NCBI RefSeq assembly: GCF_022808935.1
Contig: NZ_JAKZFR010000005.1
Coordinates: forward strand, 124,001 to 188,000
Direction of reading: 5' to 3'
DNA: 64,000 nt
Origin: Geothrix sp. SG200
GTDB taxonomy: Bacteria; Acidobacteriota; Holophagae; Holophagales; Holophagaceae
Positions 1 through 10,370 of this stretch are shown here, one piece after another. The notes beneath the pieces were generated by a model. That model was not told the DNA's origin, ran no database searches, and saw only the letters and a list, made by a program, of their open reading frames with translations. A program made the translations under genes and the position numbers. Numbering within the stretch: the stretch's first letter is position 1; every line of letters begins with the position of its first letter.

Positions 1-1
1 C

Positions 2-745
2 TTCAGCCGCACCACCACGTGGGTGTTCCTCGCCGGTCCCGTGGGGGGCGTGGCCGCGGGCCTGGTGGCCTCCTGCCTCGTCCCCTTCGGCCACACACCC
101 GCGCCGGTCTCCTTCGAGGGCGACGTCATCCTCTTCGCCTACCTCTTCGGGCTGGCCCGCTTCCTCACGATCCTCTCGGCCCTGGACACGGGCTCCAGCT
201 TCGAGGGCATGGGCGCGGCCCGGGAGGCGACCTTCTCGGCCCTGGCGGAACCCGCGCTCTTCCTGGGCTTCGCCGCCCTGGCCAAGGCGACGTCCAGCCT
301 CTCGCTGAGCACCATGCTGGCCTTCCCGGGCAGCCTCACGGCGCGGTTCACGGGGCCCCTGATCCTCATCCTCGCGGGCTGGGTGATCGTCTACCTGGCT
401 GAGAATTCGCGCATCCCCGTGGACGATCCCAACACCCACCTGGAGCTCACCATGATCCACGAGGTGATGGTGCTCGACCACTCGGGTCGGCCCTTCGCCC
501 TGGTGCTCTACGGCGCCAGCCTCAAGCTCCTGGTGCTGGGCACCCTCATCCTCACGCCGGCCCTTCCTCGGGCGCCCCACGCCTGGCAGAACTGGCTGGC
601 GTTCTATGCGGCCCTGGCGGGCCTGGCCGTGGCCGTGGGCGTGGTGGAGAGCTCCATGGCCCGCTTCCGCATGACGAAAGTCCCCCAGTTCCTCGTGGCC
701 GGCGTGCTGGCCACCGCCTTCGCCTTCCTCCTGATGCTGGTGTAG
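2..745 (+). CDS. Ehr/group 4 hydrogenase-type membrane subunit, HyfC/NuoH-like (5' truncated by window edge)
   Basis: Membrane subunit of the NuoH/HyfC/HycD family, which couples the peripheral electron-transfer arm of complex I-like enzymes to ion translocation. The reading frame is open to the left edge (residues FSRTTTW precede the first GTG at 23), so the start lies outside the window. About 247 residues are visible, where the family has about 310. Several hydrophobic segments are present, with the conserved loop AENSRIPVDDPNTHLELTMI that in this family faces the quinone or Fe-S interface. It is followed 2 bp later by the HyfE-like gene in one operon. Family assignment is firm; the substrate of the complex is not known. 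Confidence 0.85.
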   Translation, partial: FSRTTTWVFLAGPVGGVAAGLVASCLVPFGHTPAPVSFEGDVILFAYLFGLARFLTILSALDTGSSFEGMGAAREATFSALAEPALFLGFAALAKATSSLSLSTMLAFPGSLTARFTGPLILILAGWVIVYLAENSRIPVDDPNTHLELTMIHEVMVLDHSGRPFALVLYGASLKLLVLGTLILTPALPRAPHAWQNWLAFYAALAGLAVAVGVVESSMARFRMTKVPQFLVAGVLATAFAFLLMLV

Positions 746-747
746 TC

Positions 748-1383
748 ATGCTGCCCGACCTGCTCATCGCCCTCACCATGCTGTCCAACTTCAGCCTCGT
801 GGCCACCAGCCGCGTGGCCAAGGCCATCCAGTTCGCCGTGCTCCAGGGCGTGCTGCTGGGCCTGATGCCGCTGGCCATGGGCCTGGGCCGCCACTTCCAC
901 ATCGTCCTGCTCGCCGTCGCGGCGGTCACGGTGAAGGGCTGGCTCATTCCCTTCCTGTTCCGCCGCGCCCTGAAGCAGGTGCAGATCAAGCGCGAGGTGG
1001 ATCCCACCGTCGGCTACACGGTCTCGCTCATGCTGTGCGCGCTGGGCACGGGCCTCAGCCTGCTCCTGGCCCACAACCTGCCGCTCAAGCCGGGTACGGA
1101 GTACGTGCTGATGGTGCCGGCCTCGCTGGCGACGCTGTTCACGGGCTTCCTGCTGCTGGTGTCGCGACGGAAGGCCCTCATGCAGGTGGTGGGCTACCTG
1201 GTGCTGGAGAACGGCATCTACCTCTTCGGCCTCCTGCTGGTGGAGGACATGCCGGCCCTGGTGGAGGCGGGGATCCTGCTCGACCTCTTCGTGGGCATCT
1301 TCGTGATGGGCATCGTCATCAACCACATCCGCGTGGCCTTCGATTCCACGGATACCCGGCACCTGGCCGAGCTGAAGGACTGA
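748..1383 (+). CDS. Hydrogenase-4 component E-like (HyfE) membrane subunit
   Basis: A 211-residue, almost entirely hydrophobic protein of the HyfE family, which contains a NuoK-like part of the ion-translocating membrane arm. The signature LENGIYLFGLLL near residue 155 is typical of HyfE. It starts 2 bp after the HyfC-like gene and ends 3 bp before the HyfF-like gene, so the genes are co-transcribed and probably translationally coupled. No truncation or unusual composition is seen. By context it belongs to an energy-converting hydrogenase-related (Ehr) complex rather than a true hydrogenase (see the large subunit at 2841). Confidence 0.85.
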   Translation: MLPDLLIALTMLSNFSLVATSRVAKAIQFAVLQGVLLGLMPLAMGLGRHFHIVLLAVAAVTVKGWLIPFLFRRALKQVQIKREVDPTVGYTVSLMLCALGTGLSLLLAHNLPLKPGTEYVLMVPASLATLFTGFLLLVSRRKALMQVVGYLVLENGIYLFGLLLVEDMPALVEAGILLDLFVGIFVMGIVINHIRVAFDSTDTRHLAELKD

Positions 1384-1386
1384 CCC

Positions 1387-2840
<1,454 letters not shown>

Positions 2841-2844
<4 letters not shown>

Positions 2845-4355
2845 GCCTCGACTTGCCGATTCTTCGCAACGGTCAGCGCCTGCCCCTGCGGGAGGTGCCC
2901 GACCTGCCCATCCGCGACTTCCGCGAGGCCATCCTGCGGCGCGTGCAGGAGGGGGACCGCCTCGCCTGCCTGTGCGCCGGCTTCGATCTGCAGCTCATGG
3001 CGGTGCTCGCCGACGATGCGGGGCACGCGCTCCGCGTCCTCCGCACGAAGCTGGACGCGCCCCGCTATCCCGCCCTCACGCCGGACTGCCCCCAGGCCCA
3101 CCTCTTCGAGCGGGAGATCGCCGAGCAGACCGGCATCGTCGCCGAAGGCCACCCCTGGCTGAAGCCCGTGCGCTTCCACCTCCCTTGGACCGGCGCGCCG
3201 GATCCATGGAACCGGGGCGGGGCGCCCATTCCCGGCGTGGCGGACTTCTACCGGGTGGAGGGCGAGGAGGTCCACGAGGTGGCCGTGGGGCCCGTCCATG
3301 CGGGCGTCATTGAGCCCGGCCACTTCCGGTTCCAGTGCCACGGCGAGCGGGTCTTCCACCTGGAGATCGCCCTGGGCTACCAGCACCGCGGACTGGAGAA
3401 GGCCCTGATCGGCGGGCCCCATCCCCTCAGCCTCAAGCAGGCGGAGACCGCCGCCGGGGACAGCAGCATCGCCCACGCCTGGGCCTACTGCCGCCTGCTG
3501 GAGGGCCTGGCGGACGTCCAGGTACCCGAGCGCGTGGACCTGGTGCGGGGCGTGGCCCTGGAGCTGGAGCGCGCCGCCAACCACGTGGGCGACCTCGGCG
3601 CCCTGTCGGGCGATGTGGGCTTCCTGCCCACGGCGTCCTTCTGCGGGCGCATCCGCGGCGACTGGCTGAACCTGAGCGCCGAGGGCTGCGGCAGCCGTCT
3701 GGGCCGGGACTGGCTGCGCCCCGGGGGACTGCGGCAGGATCTGGAGCCGGCGCGGGCCGCCGCCATGCGGCCGCGCCTGGACCGCGCCTGGGCGGACACG
3801 GAGGACGCGGTGGAACTGCTCTGGGGCGCGGCTTCCGTGATGATCCGCTTCGAGGCGGCGGGCCGCGTGGATCCGGACCAGGCCCGCGAGATCGGGCTGG
3901 TGGGTGTGGCGGCGCGAGCCTGCGGCCTGGATCGGGATGTGCGCCGCGACCATCCGTTCGGACCCTACGGGACTCGTCCCCTCTCCGTGGCGCAGGCCGA
4001 GAGCGGCAACGTGCACTCCCGGGCCTGGGTGCGCTGGCTGGAGCTGGGCGAGAGCTCGCGCTTCCTCGCCGCGGCCCTGGCCTCGCTGGCGGAGCGCGAA
4101 GCCGACCCCAGACCCCGGCCCCTGCCGCCGAGGGCCCCGGAGCACCTGTGCGTCTCGCTCACGGAGGGCTGGCGCGGCGAAGTGCTGCACCTGGCCTGGA
4201 CCGATGCCCAGGGCCGCTTCGCCCGCTACAAGATCGTGGATCCCTCCTTCCACAACTGGTTCGGCCTGGCCCTGGCCCTGCGGGGCGAGCAGGTCTCCGA
4301 CTTCCCCCTGTGCAACAAGAGCTTCAACCTCTCCTACTGCGGGCACGACCTATGA
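2841..4355 (+). CDS. Ehr complex large subunit: NuoC-NuoD/HyfG-like, lacking NiFe cysteines
   Basis: A 504-residue fusion of a NuoC-like N-terminal domain (about residues 20-140) and a NuoD/hydrogenase-large-subunit domain (about 145-504). VGPVHAGVIEPGHF (149-162) and the HRGLEK segment (182-187) place it in the complex I/group 4 hydrogenase family. Where true hydrogenases carry RxCGxC, this protein has ETAAGDSS (202-209), and the C-terminal DPCxxC is absent. The C-terminal region (487-504) has only two isolated Cys (491, 500). It therefore cannot bind a canonical NiFe centre. This matches the energy-converting hydrogenase-related (Ehr) complexes, whose catalytic reaction is unknown. It overlaps both neighbours by 4 bp. 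Confidence 0.85.
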
Positions 4356-5179
4356 TCCACATCCTGCTCTCCCGCTGGCGCCAGGGGTACCGCACCTTGC
4401 CCTATCCGAAGGCGCTGCCCGCGCTGCCTGACCGGTTCCGGGGGCGGCCGAAGATCCATCCGGAGCGCTGCGCCGAGAGCTACTCCGGGGCCTGCCGGGC
4501 CTGCGCGGAGGCCTGTCCCACCGAGGCCATCACGCCCGGCCCCACAGGACCGCGCCTGGATCTCGGCCGCTGCCTCTTCTGCCCCGACTGCGTCGAGGCC
4601 TGCCCCGAGGGCGCCATCGAGTACACGCAAGAGCATCGCCTCGCCACCCGCGACCGCGGGGACCTGGTGTGGGATTCCACGGAGGAATACCGGCTGGCGA
4701 CGGCCCTGGATGGGGAGATGAAGCGGCTCTTCGGCCGTTCGCTCAAGCTCCGGGTGGTGAGCGCCGGCGGTTGCAACGGCTGCGAGGTGGACGTGAACGT
4801 GCTGGGCACCCTGGCCTGGGACCTGGGGCGCTTCGGCATCCAGTACGTGGCCTCGCCGCGCCACGCCGACGGCCTGCTCCTCTGCGGACCCGTGACGAAG
4901 AACATGGCGCTGGCCGTCCGCAAGACCTACGACGCCATCCCGGGTCCCAAGCTCGTCATCGCCGTGGGGGCCTGCGCCATCGCCGGTGGGCCCTTCTTCC
5001 GCCAGGAGGAGCAGCTCGGCGGCGCCGCGAGCGTGGTGCCCGTGGACCTCTTCATCCCCGGCTGCCCGCCGCACCCGCTGACCATCCTGGATGGCCTGCT
5101 CCGCCTGCTGGGGCGGATCGGAACCAATGGCCGAGATGGAACTACGCCTTTGGATGGGGGCGAAACGTCACAAAAATAG
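4352..5179 (+). CDS. Ehr complex small subunit: 2x[4Fe-4S] ferredoxin domain fused to NuoB/HyfI-like domain
   Basis: A 275-residue protein that combines two subunits which are separate in E. coli Hyf. The N-terminal ferredoxin domain has two clusters: C40, C48, C51, C55 (the first with an enlarged C-x7-C gap) and C74, C77, C80, C84. The C-terminal NuoB/HyfI-like domain has C141, C144 (GGCNGCE), C208 (GACA) and C238 (PGCPP), which are all four ligands of the N2-type proximal [4Fe-4S] cluster. Electron transfer up to the large subunit is thus intact although the NiFe site is lost. The start ATG overlaps the large-subunit stop (ATGA). It is the last gene of the operon; an AT-rich stretch follows at 5180-5240. 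Confidence 0.85.
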   Translation: MIHILLSRWRQGYRTLPYPKALPALPDRFRGRPKIHPERCAESYSGACRACAEACPTEAITPGPTGPRLDLGRCLFCPDCVEACPEGAIEYTQEHRLATRDRGDLVWDSTEEYRLATALDGEMKRLFGRSLKLRVVSAGGCNGCEVDVNVLGTLAWDLGRFGIQYVASPRHADGLLLCGPVTKNMALAVRKTYDAIPGPKLVIAVGACAIAGGPFFRQEEQLGGAASVVPVDLFIPGCPPHPLTILDGLLRLLGRIGTNGRDGTTPLDGGETSQK

Positions 5180-5320
5180 GCACTCGGCGGGCTCCGATTT
5201 TTATCGCCGTTCATGATTTTGTATAAACATTCATATTCTTGACGCTTGGCCATGGCGAGGGCTTTCCGCCCTTCAACCAAAGAATGGTTTCGGGACTCAA
5301 TAACCCCCGAGGAGGCAACC

Positions 5321-6472
5321 ATGAGCCGTTGGCGTGGATTCACCATCGTTGTTTTGGCAACCCTGGGATTGGCGTTCCTGATGGCCTGCGGGGGCTCTTC
5401 AGGCTCCAGCACCGGCACCATGAACGTCCACCTCGTGGATGGCCCCATCACGGGCTACCAGGAGGTGAACGTCCACATCCAGTCCGTGGAGATCAGCGGC
5501 AACGGCGGCTGGATCACCCTTGGAACCCCGGACAAGACCTACAACCTGCTGAGCCTCACCGGCGGCGTGAGCGAGATGTTGGCCTCGGGGACGACCCTGC
5601 CCGCGGGCCACTACCAGCAGATGCGACTGATCCTGGGCGCGGGGAACACCGTGAAGCTGGCGGATGGCAGCGTCCAGCCCCTCACCGTGCCTTCGGGCCT
5701 CCAGTCGGGCGTCAAGCTCATCGTGAGCTTCGACGTGGCGGCCGGCACCACGAAGGACGTATGGATCGACTTCGACGCGGCCCATTCCATCCAGGTGGTG
5801 CAGGCCGGGATGTCGAACCAGTACCTCCTCCGTCCCACGGTCTGGGCCTACGACAAGATCGTGACGGGCTCCATCTCAGGGAAGCTGACGGATGCCGCGA
5901 CGTCGACGGGCCTCGCCGGCGCCGTGGTCTATGCGGAGACCCTGGACACCGCGGGGAACGCCCGGATCGCGCGCAGCACCACCACGGACGCCACCGGCGC
6001 CTACACCTTGGACCTCCTGCCCGTGGGCGCCACCTACTACGTGGTGAGCCAGCCGGTGCTGGGGACCACCACGCCGAAGGCCTATGACGCCAAGGCCAGC
6101 GATGCGTTTGCGCTCAGCGCGGCCACGTCGGTCTTCACCTACAGCGCGGCTTTCACCGCGGACGCGGCCACCGGCGGTGTGTCCGGCGGACTGACGCCCG
6201 TGGCCACCAGCAGCCAGAGCGACGTGGTGAATCTCCTCCAGACCTTGTCCACGGGCTCGGGCAGCTTCGCCTTCATCGTGGACAGCGGCATGGCCACCGT
6301 GGGCACCTCCACGGAGACCTACGGCTTCGCCACGGTGCCCGTTGGGGCCTACAGCGTGCAGGCCGTGCGGACCACCCTCAATGCCGACGGCACCACCACC
6401 GTGACCACCTCCACCGTCCAGCCGGCCACCGTGAAGGCGGGCCTGACGCTGACGGTGAACCTGGGGCTGTGA
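5321..6472 (+). CDS. DUF4382 domain lipoprotein with carboxypeptidase-regulatory-like repeat
   Basis: A 383-residue predicted lipoprotein. The signal peptide ends in a lipobox (LAFLMAC, Cys about residue 23) followed by a Gly/Ser linker. The DUF4382 domain covers about residues 30-180 (MNVHLVDGPITGYQEVNVHI at its start). A beta-sandwich 'SGKLTDAATSTGLAGAVVYAE' type region follows, with Thr/Ala/Val-rich sequence to the end. The function of DUF4382 proteins is unknown; an outer-surface or periplasmic location is inferred. The ATG at 5321 is preferred because a strong ribosome binding site (GAGGAGG) ends 6 bp upstream; upstream in-frame starts lack one. It is separated by about 140 bp from the Ehr operon. 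Confidence 0.75.
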   Translation: MSRWRGFTIVVLATLGLAFLMACGGSSGSSTGTMNVHLVDGPITGYQEVNVHIQSVEISGNGGWITLGTPDKTYNLLSLTGGVSEMLASGTTLPAGHYQQMRLILGAGNTVKLADGSVQPLTVPSGLQSGVKLIVSFDVAAGTTKDVWIDFDAAHSIQVVQAGMSNQYLLRPTVWAYDKIVTGSISGKLTDAATSTGLAGAVVYAETLDTAGNARIARSTTTDATGAYTLDLLPVGATYYVVSQPVLGTTTPKAYDAKASDAFALSAATSVFTYSAAFTADAATGGVSGGLTPVATSSQSDVVNLLQTLSTGSGSFAFIVDSGMATVGTSTETYGFATVPVGAYSVQAVRTTLNADGTTTVTTSTVQPATVKAGLTLTVNLGL

Positions 6473-6485
6473 GGCCGACCTGAAT

Positions 6486-6517
6486 ACGGGAAGGGGCGCC
6501 CCGGCGCCCCTTCCCGT
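6486..6517. terminator. Perfect 15-bp inverted repeat between convergent genes
   Basis: ACGGGAAGGGGCGCC and its exact reverse complement are separated by 2 bases. It lies between the convergent DUF4382 gene (ends 6472) and gdh (ends 6521). There is no T-tract on either side, so bidirectional termination is inferred from position and stem strength only. Confidence 0.55.
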
Positions 6518-6520
6518 AGC

Positions 6521-7774
6521 TCAGGCGTAGAATCCGCGGTACTTCATGGCCTGGGCCACGCGGTCCAGGGCCAGGATGTAGGCGCCGATGCGGGGGTTGG
6601 TCTTGTACTTGTCGGTGGTGGCGAAAGTGGCCTGGAAGGCGTGGGTCATGTAGTCCACCAGGCGCTCGTTGATCTCGCGCTCCCGCCAGTAGAACCCCTG
6701 GCGGTTCTGCACCCACTCGAAGTAGCTGACGGTGACGCCGCCCACGTTGGCCAGGATGTCCGGCACCACGAGGACGCCGTGCTCCAGCAGGATGGGGTCG
6801 GCCTCGGGGGTGGTGGGGCCGTTGGCGCCCTCCACGATGACCTTGGCGCGGACTTGGGCGGCGTTGGCCTCGGTGATCTGGTTCTCCGAGGCGGCGGGCA
6901 CCAGGATGTCCACGGGATGGGCAAGGACGGCGTTGGGGTCCATGGGCTCGGCGCCCCGGAAGCCCACGACGGTGCGGGCCTCGGCCACATGCTTGAGGAG
7001 GGCGTGGATGTCCAGGCCGCGGTCGTTCCGCACGGCGCCCTGGATGTCGCTGATGGCGACGATGCGCGCCCCGGCCTCGTGCAGCAGGCGGGCGGCCTGG
7101 CTGCCCACGTTGCCGAAGCCCTGCACGGCCACCGTGGCGCCGGCCAGAGGCTTGCCCAGCCGCTGCATGGCCTCGCGGGCGGTGATGAGGATCCCGCGGC
7201 CCGTGGCCTCGTTGCGGCCCAGGCTGCCGCCCAGGCCCAGGGGCTTGCCCGTGACGATGGCGTTCTCGGTGCGGCGCACGTGCATGGAGTAGGTGTCCAG
7301 TACCCAGGCCATGGTCTGCGCGTCCGTGCCCATGTCGGGCGCGGGCACGTCGCGGTCTGGTCCGAGGATGTCCATGATCTCGGCGATGTAGCGGCGGGTG
7401 AGGCGCTCCTTCTCGCCCAGGCTCAGGCGCGAAGGGTCGCACACGATGCCGCCCTTGCCGCCGCCGAAGGGCACGTCCACCACGGCGCACTTCCAGGTCA
7501 TCCAGGCGGCAAGGGCCTTCACCTCGTCGAGGGTGACGTTCAGGTCGTAGCGGATGCCGCCCTTGGCGGGGCCGCGGGCGATGTTGTGCTGCACGCGGTA
7601 GCCCGTGAAGACCTCCCACTGCCCGTTGTCCATGAGCACGGGGAGGCTCACGATCATCGACCGGCTGGGGGCCATGAAGACTTTGAACAGTGCGTCATCC
7701 AGGCCGTAGAGCTGGGAAGCGACGCGGAGGCGGGCCTGCATGGCCTCGAAGGCGTTGGTCTGGTTGGTCAGCAT
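6521..7774 (-). CDS. gdhA: Glutamate dehydrogenase (Glu/Leu/Phe/Val dehydrogenase family)
   Basis: Catalyses reversible oxidative deamination of glutamate to 2-oxoglutarate and ammonia with NAD(P). 417 residues from the preferred start, the normal length of hexameric bacterial GDH. Substrate-site motif PAKGGIRY (about 70-77), catalytic-lysine motif VPFGGGKGGI (about 101-110), VPAPDMGT and a Rossmann fingerprint QGFGNVGS are all present. Two ATGs exist; the second (7774) is preferred because AGGAG sits 9 bases upstream of it, while the same AGGAG touches the first ATG (7783). It starts 12 bp downstream of rsfS and may be part of the same transcript. Cofactor preference cannot be read with certainty. 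Confidence 0.93.
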   Translation of the reverse strand: MLTNQTNAFEAMQARLRVASQLYGLDDALFKVFMAPSRSMIVSLPVLMDNGQWEVFTGYRVQHNIARGPAKGGIRYDLNVTLDEVKALAAWMTWKCAVVDVPFGGGKGGIVCDPSRLSLGEKERLTRRYIAEIMDILGPDRDVPAPDMGTDAQTMAWVLDTYSMHVRRTENAIVTGKPLGLGGSLGRNEATGRGILITAREAMQRLGKPLAGATVAVQGFGNVGSQAARLLHEAGARIVAISDIQGAVRNDRGLDIHALLKHVAEARTVVGFRGAEPMDPNAVLAHPVDILVPAASENQITEANAAQVRAKVIVEGANGPTTPEADPILLEHGVLVVPDILANVGGVTVSYFEWVQNRQGFYWREREINERLVDYMTHAFQATFATTDKYKTNPRIGAYILALDRVAQAMKYRGFYA

Positions 7775-7786
7775 GGAGGGCATCTC

Positions 7787-8161
7787 CTACGGACGGGCTT
7801 CTTGGGCGGGATGGGTCTCGGCCGGCAGTTCCAGATCGCGGCCGGCGCTCCAGAGCCCCTCGATGTTGTAGTGGCGGCGGGTCTCTTCGTCCATGACGTG
7901 GACGACCAGGTTCCCGTAGTCCAGGAGCACCCAGTTGCCGTTGGCCTCGCCTTCGCGGGAGATGGGGCGCTCCCCAGCGAGCTTGAGGGCATCCTCCACC
8001 GCCTCGGCGATGGCGCGGTTCTGGCGGTCGCTGCCCCCGCTCATGAAGGCGAAGGTGTCGGTGAAGCTGGCGATGTCCCTCACGTCCAGGAGGCGGATGC
8101 GGAAGGCTTTCTTGGACCGGGCGGCTTCGACGACGGTCGCGAGCCGGGAATCAAGGGTCAT
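7787..8161 (-). CDS. rsfS: Ribosomal silencing factor RsfS (iojap family)
   Basis: A 124-residue RsfS/iojap protein. It binds ribosomal protein L14 and blocks subunit joining, lowering translation in starvation. The characteristic segments LLDVRDIASFTDTFAFMSG (about 24-42), NWVLLDYGNLVVHVM (about 76-90) and the YNIEGLW tail are present. It follows nadD by 18 bp, the conserved nadD-rsfS order. Length and motifs are normal. Confidence 0.93.
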   Translation of the reverse strand: MTLDSRLATVVEAARSKKAFRIRLLDVRDIASFTDTFAFMSGGSDRQNRAIAEAVEDALKLAGERPISREGEANGNWVLLDYGNLVVHVMDEETRRHYNIEGLWSAGRDLELPAETHPAQEARP

Positions 8162-8179
8162 GCGGGCTCCGAAACAGGG

Positions 8180-8797
8180 CTAACGATACAGGTTTTCCGC
8201 GCGGATGGCAGCGAGAACTTGGGGCGGGATGCCGCCCGGATCCTGGGCAGGATCCGCCGCCAGACGGTGCCGGAGCTCCGTGGAGGCGAGGTCCGTGTCC
8301 GTGGAGGGGAGCCAGACCAGCTCGCCGGTCCCGCCGGACCAGGCCGAGGCCGGTCGCAGCCCGGGAAAGGCCGGAACGTCCGCCGGGGCGCCGGGGCGCA
8401 GGGCCACGGCCAGGGAGGCCAGCTGGAGGATCCGCTCCGGGCGCCGCCAGGTGGCGAAGCCCGCCAGCTGGTCGCTGCCCATGACGAGGATCCAGGCCGT
8501 GCCGGGCTCCCGGGCGGACAGCGTCTCCAGGGTGTCCACGGTGTAGCTGGCGCCACCCCGCTCGAGCTCCGCGGTCTCGACGGCGCAGCGCGGATCGAAG
8601 GCGCGGAGTGCCTCATCCAGCAGGTGCAGGCGGGTTCCGGGCGCGGGGCCGCCGGGGTCGGGCTTGTGGGGGCTGATGGCCGTGGGCACGAAGCGCAGCT
8701 CATCCAGGTCCAGGTGGTCCAGGGCCAGCCGCGCCAGCTTCAGGTGACCTTCATGGGGGGGATTGAACGCCCCGCCGAGCAGGCCCACGCGCTTCAC
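8180..8797 (-). CDS. nadD: Nicotinate-nucleotide adenylyltransferase
   Basis: Adenylates nicotinate mononucleotide to deamido-NAD in NAD biosynthesis. 205 residues. The nucleotidyltransferase signature GGAFNPPHEGHL (residues 8-19) includes the HxGH-type motif, and a STDTDLASTELR segment near the C-terminus corresponds to the ISSTxIR motif. The start is a GTG at 8797 that overlaps the obgE stop codon (GTGA), which suggests translational coupling. Part of the obgE-nadD-rsfS run. Confidence 0.93.
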   Translation of the reverse strand: MKRVGLLGGAFNPPHEGHLKLARLALDHLDLDELRFVPTAISPHKPDPGGPAPGTRLHLLDEALRAFDPRCAVETAELERGGASYTVDTLETLSAREPGTAWILVMGSDQLAGFATWRRPERILQLASLAVALRPGAPADVPAFPGLRPASAWSGGTGELVWLPSTDTDLASTELRHRLAADPAQDPGGIPPQVLAAIRAENLYR

Positions 8798-9816
8798 TGG
8801 GCCGCGTCCTTGTCCTTGAGGGCCGCATCGACCGCGAAGGCCAGCTCGCGCAGTCCCTCGCCCGTGACGCCCGAGATGAAGATGGGCTTCTGGCCGCGGT
8901 CGGCGCAGAGGGTCTCGAAGGCGGTACGCCGCTCGTCGTCCTGCAGGGCGTCGAGCTTGGTGCCCACCAGCCAGCGGGGCTTGGCGGCCAGCACGGAGCT
9001 GAAGGCCTCCACCTCGCCTTCGATGACGCGCACGGCCTCCGCGGGCTCCGTGATGGGATCGGACAGATCCACCAGGTGGAGCAGCATGCGGGTGCGTTCC
9101 ACGTGGCGGAGGAACTGGATGCCGAGGCCCGCACCGCCTGCCGCGCCTTCGATGAGGCCGGGGATGTCGGCGATGACCCAGCTGTCCAGCAGGTCGCCGC
9201 CGAAGCGGTCCAGGCTCACCACGCCGAGCTGGGGCTCCAGGGTGGTGAAGGGGTAGTCGGCGATCTTGGGCCGCGCCGCGCTCAGGCGGCTCACCAGGGT
9301 GCTCTTGCCGGCGTTGGGGAAGCCCACCAGGCCCACATCCGCGATGAGCTTCAGCTCCAGGTCGAGGGTGCGCTCCTCGCCCTCCTCGCCGGGCTGGTGA
9401 TGGCGGGGCGTGCGGTTGGTGGAGCTCTTGAAGTGCGTGTTGCCCAGGCCGCCGCGCCCGCCGCGGGCCACGCAGACATCCTGGCCGTGGGCCAGCAGCT
9501 CCGCCAGCACCTCGCCGGTGTCGGCGTCCTTCACCTGAGTGCCGAGGGGCACGTCCAGGGTGATGTCGAGACCGTCCTTGCCGTGGCGCATGCAGCCCTC
9601 TCCCTGGCGCCCGCGGTCGGCGGCGAAGTCGCGCTTCTGGCGGTAGGGATTGAGGGTGTTCAGGGCCCGGTTGGCCCGCAGGAAGATCGAGCCGCCCTTG
9701 CCGCCGTCGCCGCCGTCCGGCCCGCCCTCGGGGGCGAACTTCTCGCGGCGGAAGCTCATGGCGCCGGACCCGCCGTGGCCGGCGACGACGCGGAGCTGGA
9801 CGTGGTCAAGGAACAT
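8794..9816 (-). CDS. obgE: GTPase Obg/CgtA
   Basis: Ribosome-assembly and stress-related GTPase. 340 residues: glycine-rich Obg fold (about 1-158, with GGDGGKGG near 36-43), then a G domain with GFPNAGKST (G1), DIPGLIEGA (G3), a TKLD motif (G4) and a terminal ISGVTGEG (G5). No C-terminal OCT extension is present, as in many Gram-negative homologues. It lies downstream of rpmA in the classical rplU-rpmA-obg order, separated here by a repeat-filled 175-bp gap. Confidence 0.95.
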   Translation of the reverse strand: MFLDHVQLRVVAGHGGSGAMSFRREKFAPEGGPDGGDGGKGGSIFLRANRALNTLNPYRQKRDFAADRGRQGEGCMRHGKDGLDITLDVPLGTQVKDADTGEVLAELLAHGQDVCVARGGRGGLGNTHFKSSTNRTPRHHQPGEEGEERTLDLELKLIADVGLVGFPNAGKSTLVSRLSAARPKIADYPFTTLEPQLGVVSLDRFGGDLLDSWVIADIPGLIEGAAGGAGLGIQFLRHVERTRMLLHLVDLSDPITEPAEAVRVIEGEVEAFSSVLAAKPRWLVGTKLDALQDDERRTAFETLCADRGQKPIFISGVTGEGLRELAFAVDAALKDKDAAQ

Positions 9817-9852
9817 TCGGACCTTTGATTGCGGAAGACCGGGGAGGCATAA

Positions 9853-9991
9853 GCATAGGCCGGGCTACGCCCGGCCTATGCGCGGGGGTCTCGGGGGGGG
9901 GGCTCCATCTCCACGAGCCCTGCGGGCGAGTGGGAGCCACGCGCCGCGTGGCGTCAGATGGAGGCGCGCAGCGCACACCCCCGGACAGCAT
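9853..9991 (-). repeat. Composite intergenic repeat: hairpin + REP-like element, 3' of rpmA
   Basis: Between rpmA and obgE. It contains a 13-bp hairpin (GCATAGGCCGGGC at 9853-9865 with its complement at 9869-9881). A REP-like element follows with head GTGGGAG (9930-9936), stem CCACGC/GCGTGG (9937-9942, 9946-9951) and outer helix CTCCATCT (9903-9910) pairing with AGATGGAG (9956-9963). The last part (CACACCCCCGG...) abuts the rpmA stop codon. The outer helix covaries with the copy at 12396-12456. Confidence 0.75.
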
Positions 9992-10252
9992 TCATCCTTC
10001 GATCGGGTCGATGTGGATGAAGCGGCCGGACTGGCCCTTGTCCTGGAAGCGCACCTTGCCGTCGATCTTGGCAAAGAGGGTGTGGTCCTTGCCCATGCCG
10101 ACATTGATGCCGGCCTTGAACTTGGTGCCGCGCTGGCGGACCAGGATGGAGCCGCCGGTGACGACCTCGCCACCGAACTCCTTCACGCCCAGGCGCTGGG
10201 AATGGGAATCACGACCGTTGCGGCTGGAACCGACGCCTTTTTTGTGAGCCAT
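9992..10252 (-). CDS. rpmA: 50S ribosomal protein L27
   Basis: An 86-residue L27, near the peptidyl-transferase centre. [20 protein letters not shown] at the N-terminus is canonical and begins directly with the mature-type sequence, so the cleavable N-terminal extension of some Firmicutes is absent. [14 protein letters not shown] and the [14 protein letters not shown] segment follow. It sits between rplU and obgE. The stop codon is immediately followed by a GC-rich repeat module. Confidence 0.97.
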   Translation of the reverse strand: MAHKKGVGSSRNGRDSHSQRLGVKEFGGEVVTGGSILVRQRGTKFKAGINVGMGKDHTLFAKIDGKVRFQDKGQSGRFIHIDPIEG

Positions 10253-10326
10253 GGAAGAACCTCTTCAGAATCGAATGTCATGGACGAGGAAGGATGCGAG
10301 CACGGGTGCGACCCGGGCGAGCATCG

Positions 10327-10370
10327 GGGGCTCCGGGGGTGTGCGCGCAGCGCGGAACCCCCGGACAACA
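10327..10370 (-). repeat. CCGGGGGT...ACCCCCGG module directly 3' of rplU
   Basis: An 8-bp perfect stem CCGGGGGT (10333-10340) / ACCCCCGG (10357-10364) encloses GTGCGCGCAGCGCGGA. It sits 7 bp from the rplU stop codon, inside the rplU-rpmA operon. The same module occurs at 12550-12589 and, in variant form, twice at 19031-19149. The position in the 3' untranslated region suggests an RNA-level role (attenuation or mRNA end); this is inference. Confidence 0.7.

Noticed and set aside
5180-5320. Sigma-70 promoter for the DUF4382 gene (TTTTTA...TATAAA)
   Set aside because: The AT-rich stretch is suggestive, but the -35 match is too weak to list as a site.
6641-9256. 871-codon plus-strand open frame
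   Set aside because: Antisense to gdhA, rsfS, nadD and obgE, all of which have firm motifs; composition is typical of a shadow frame.
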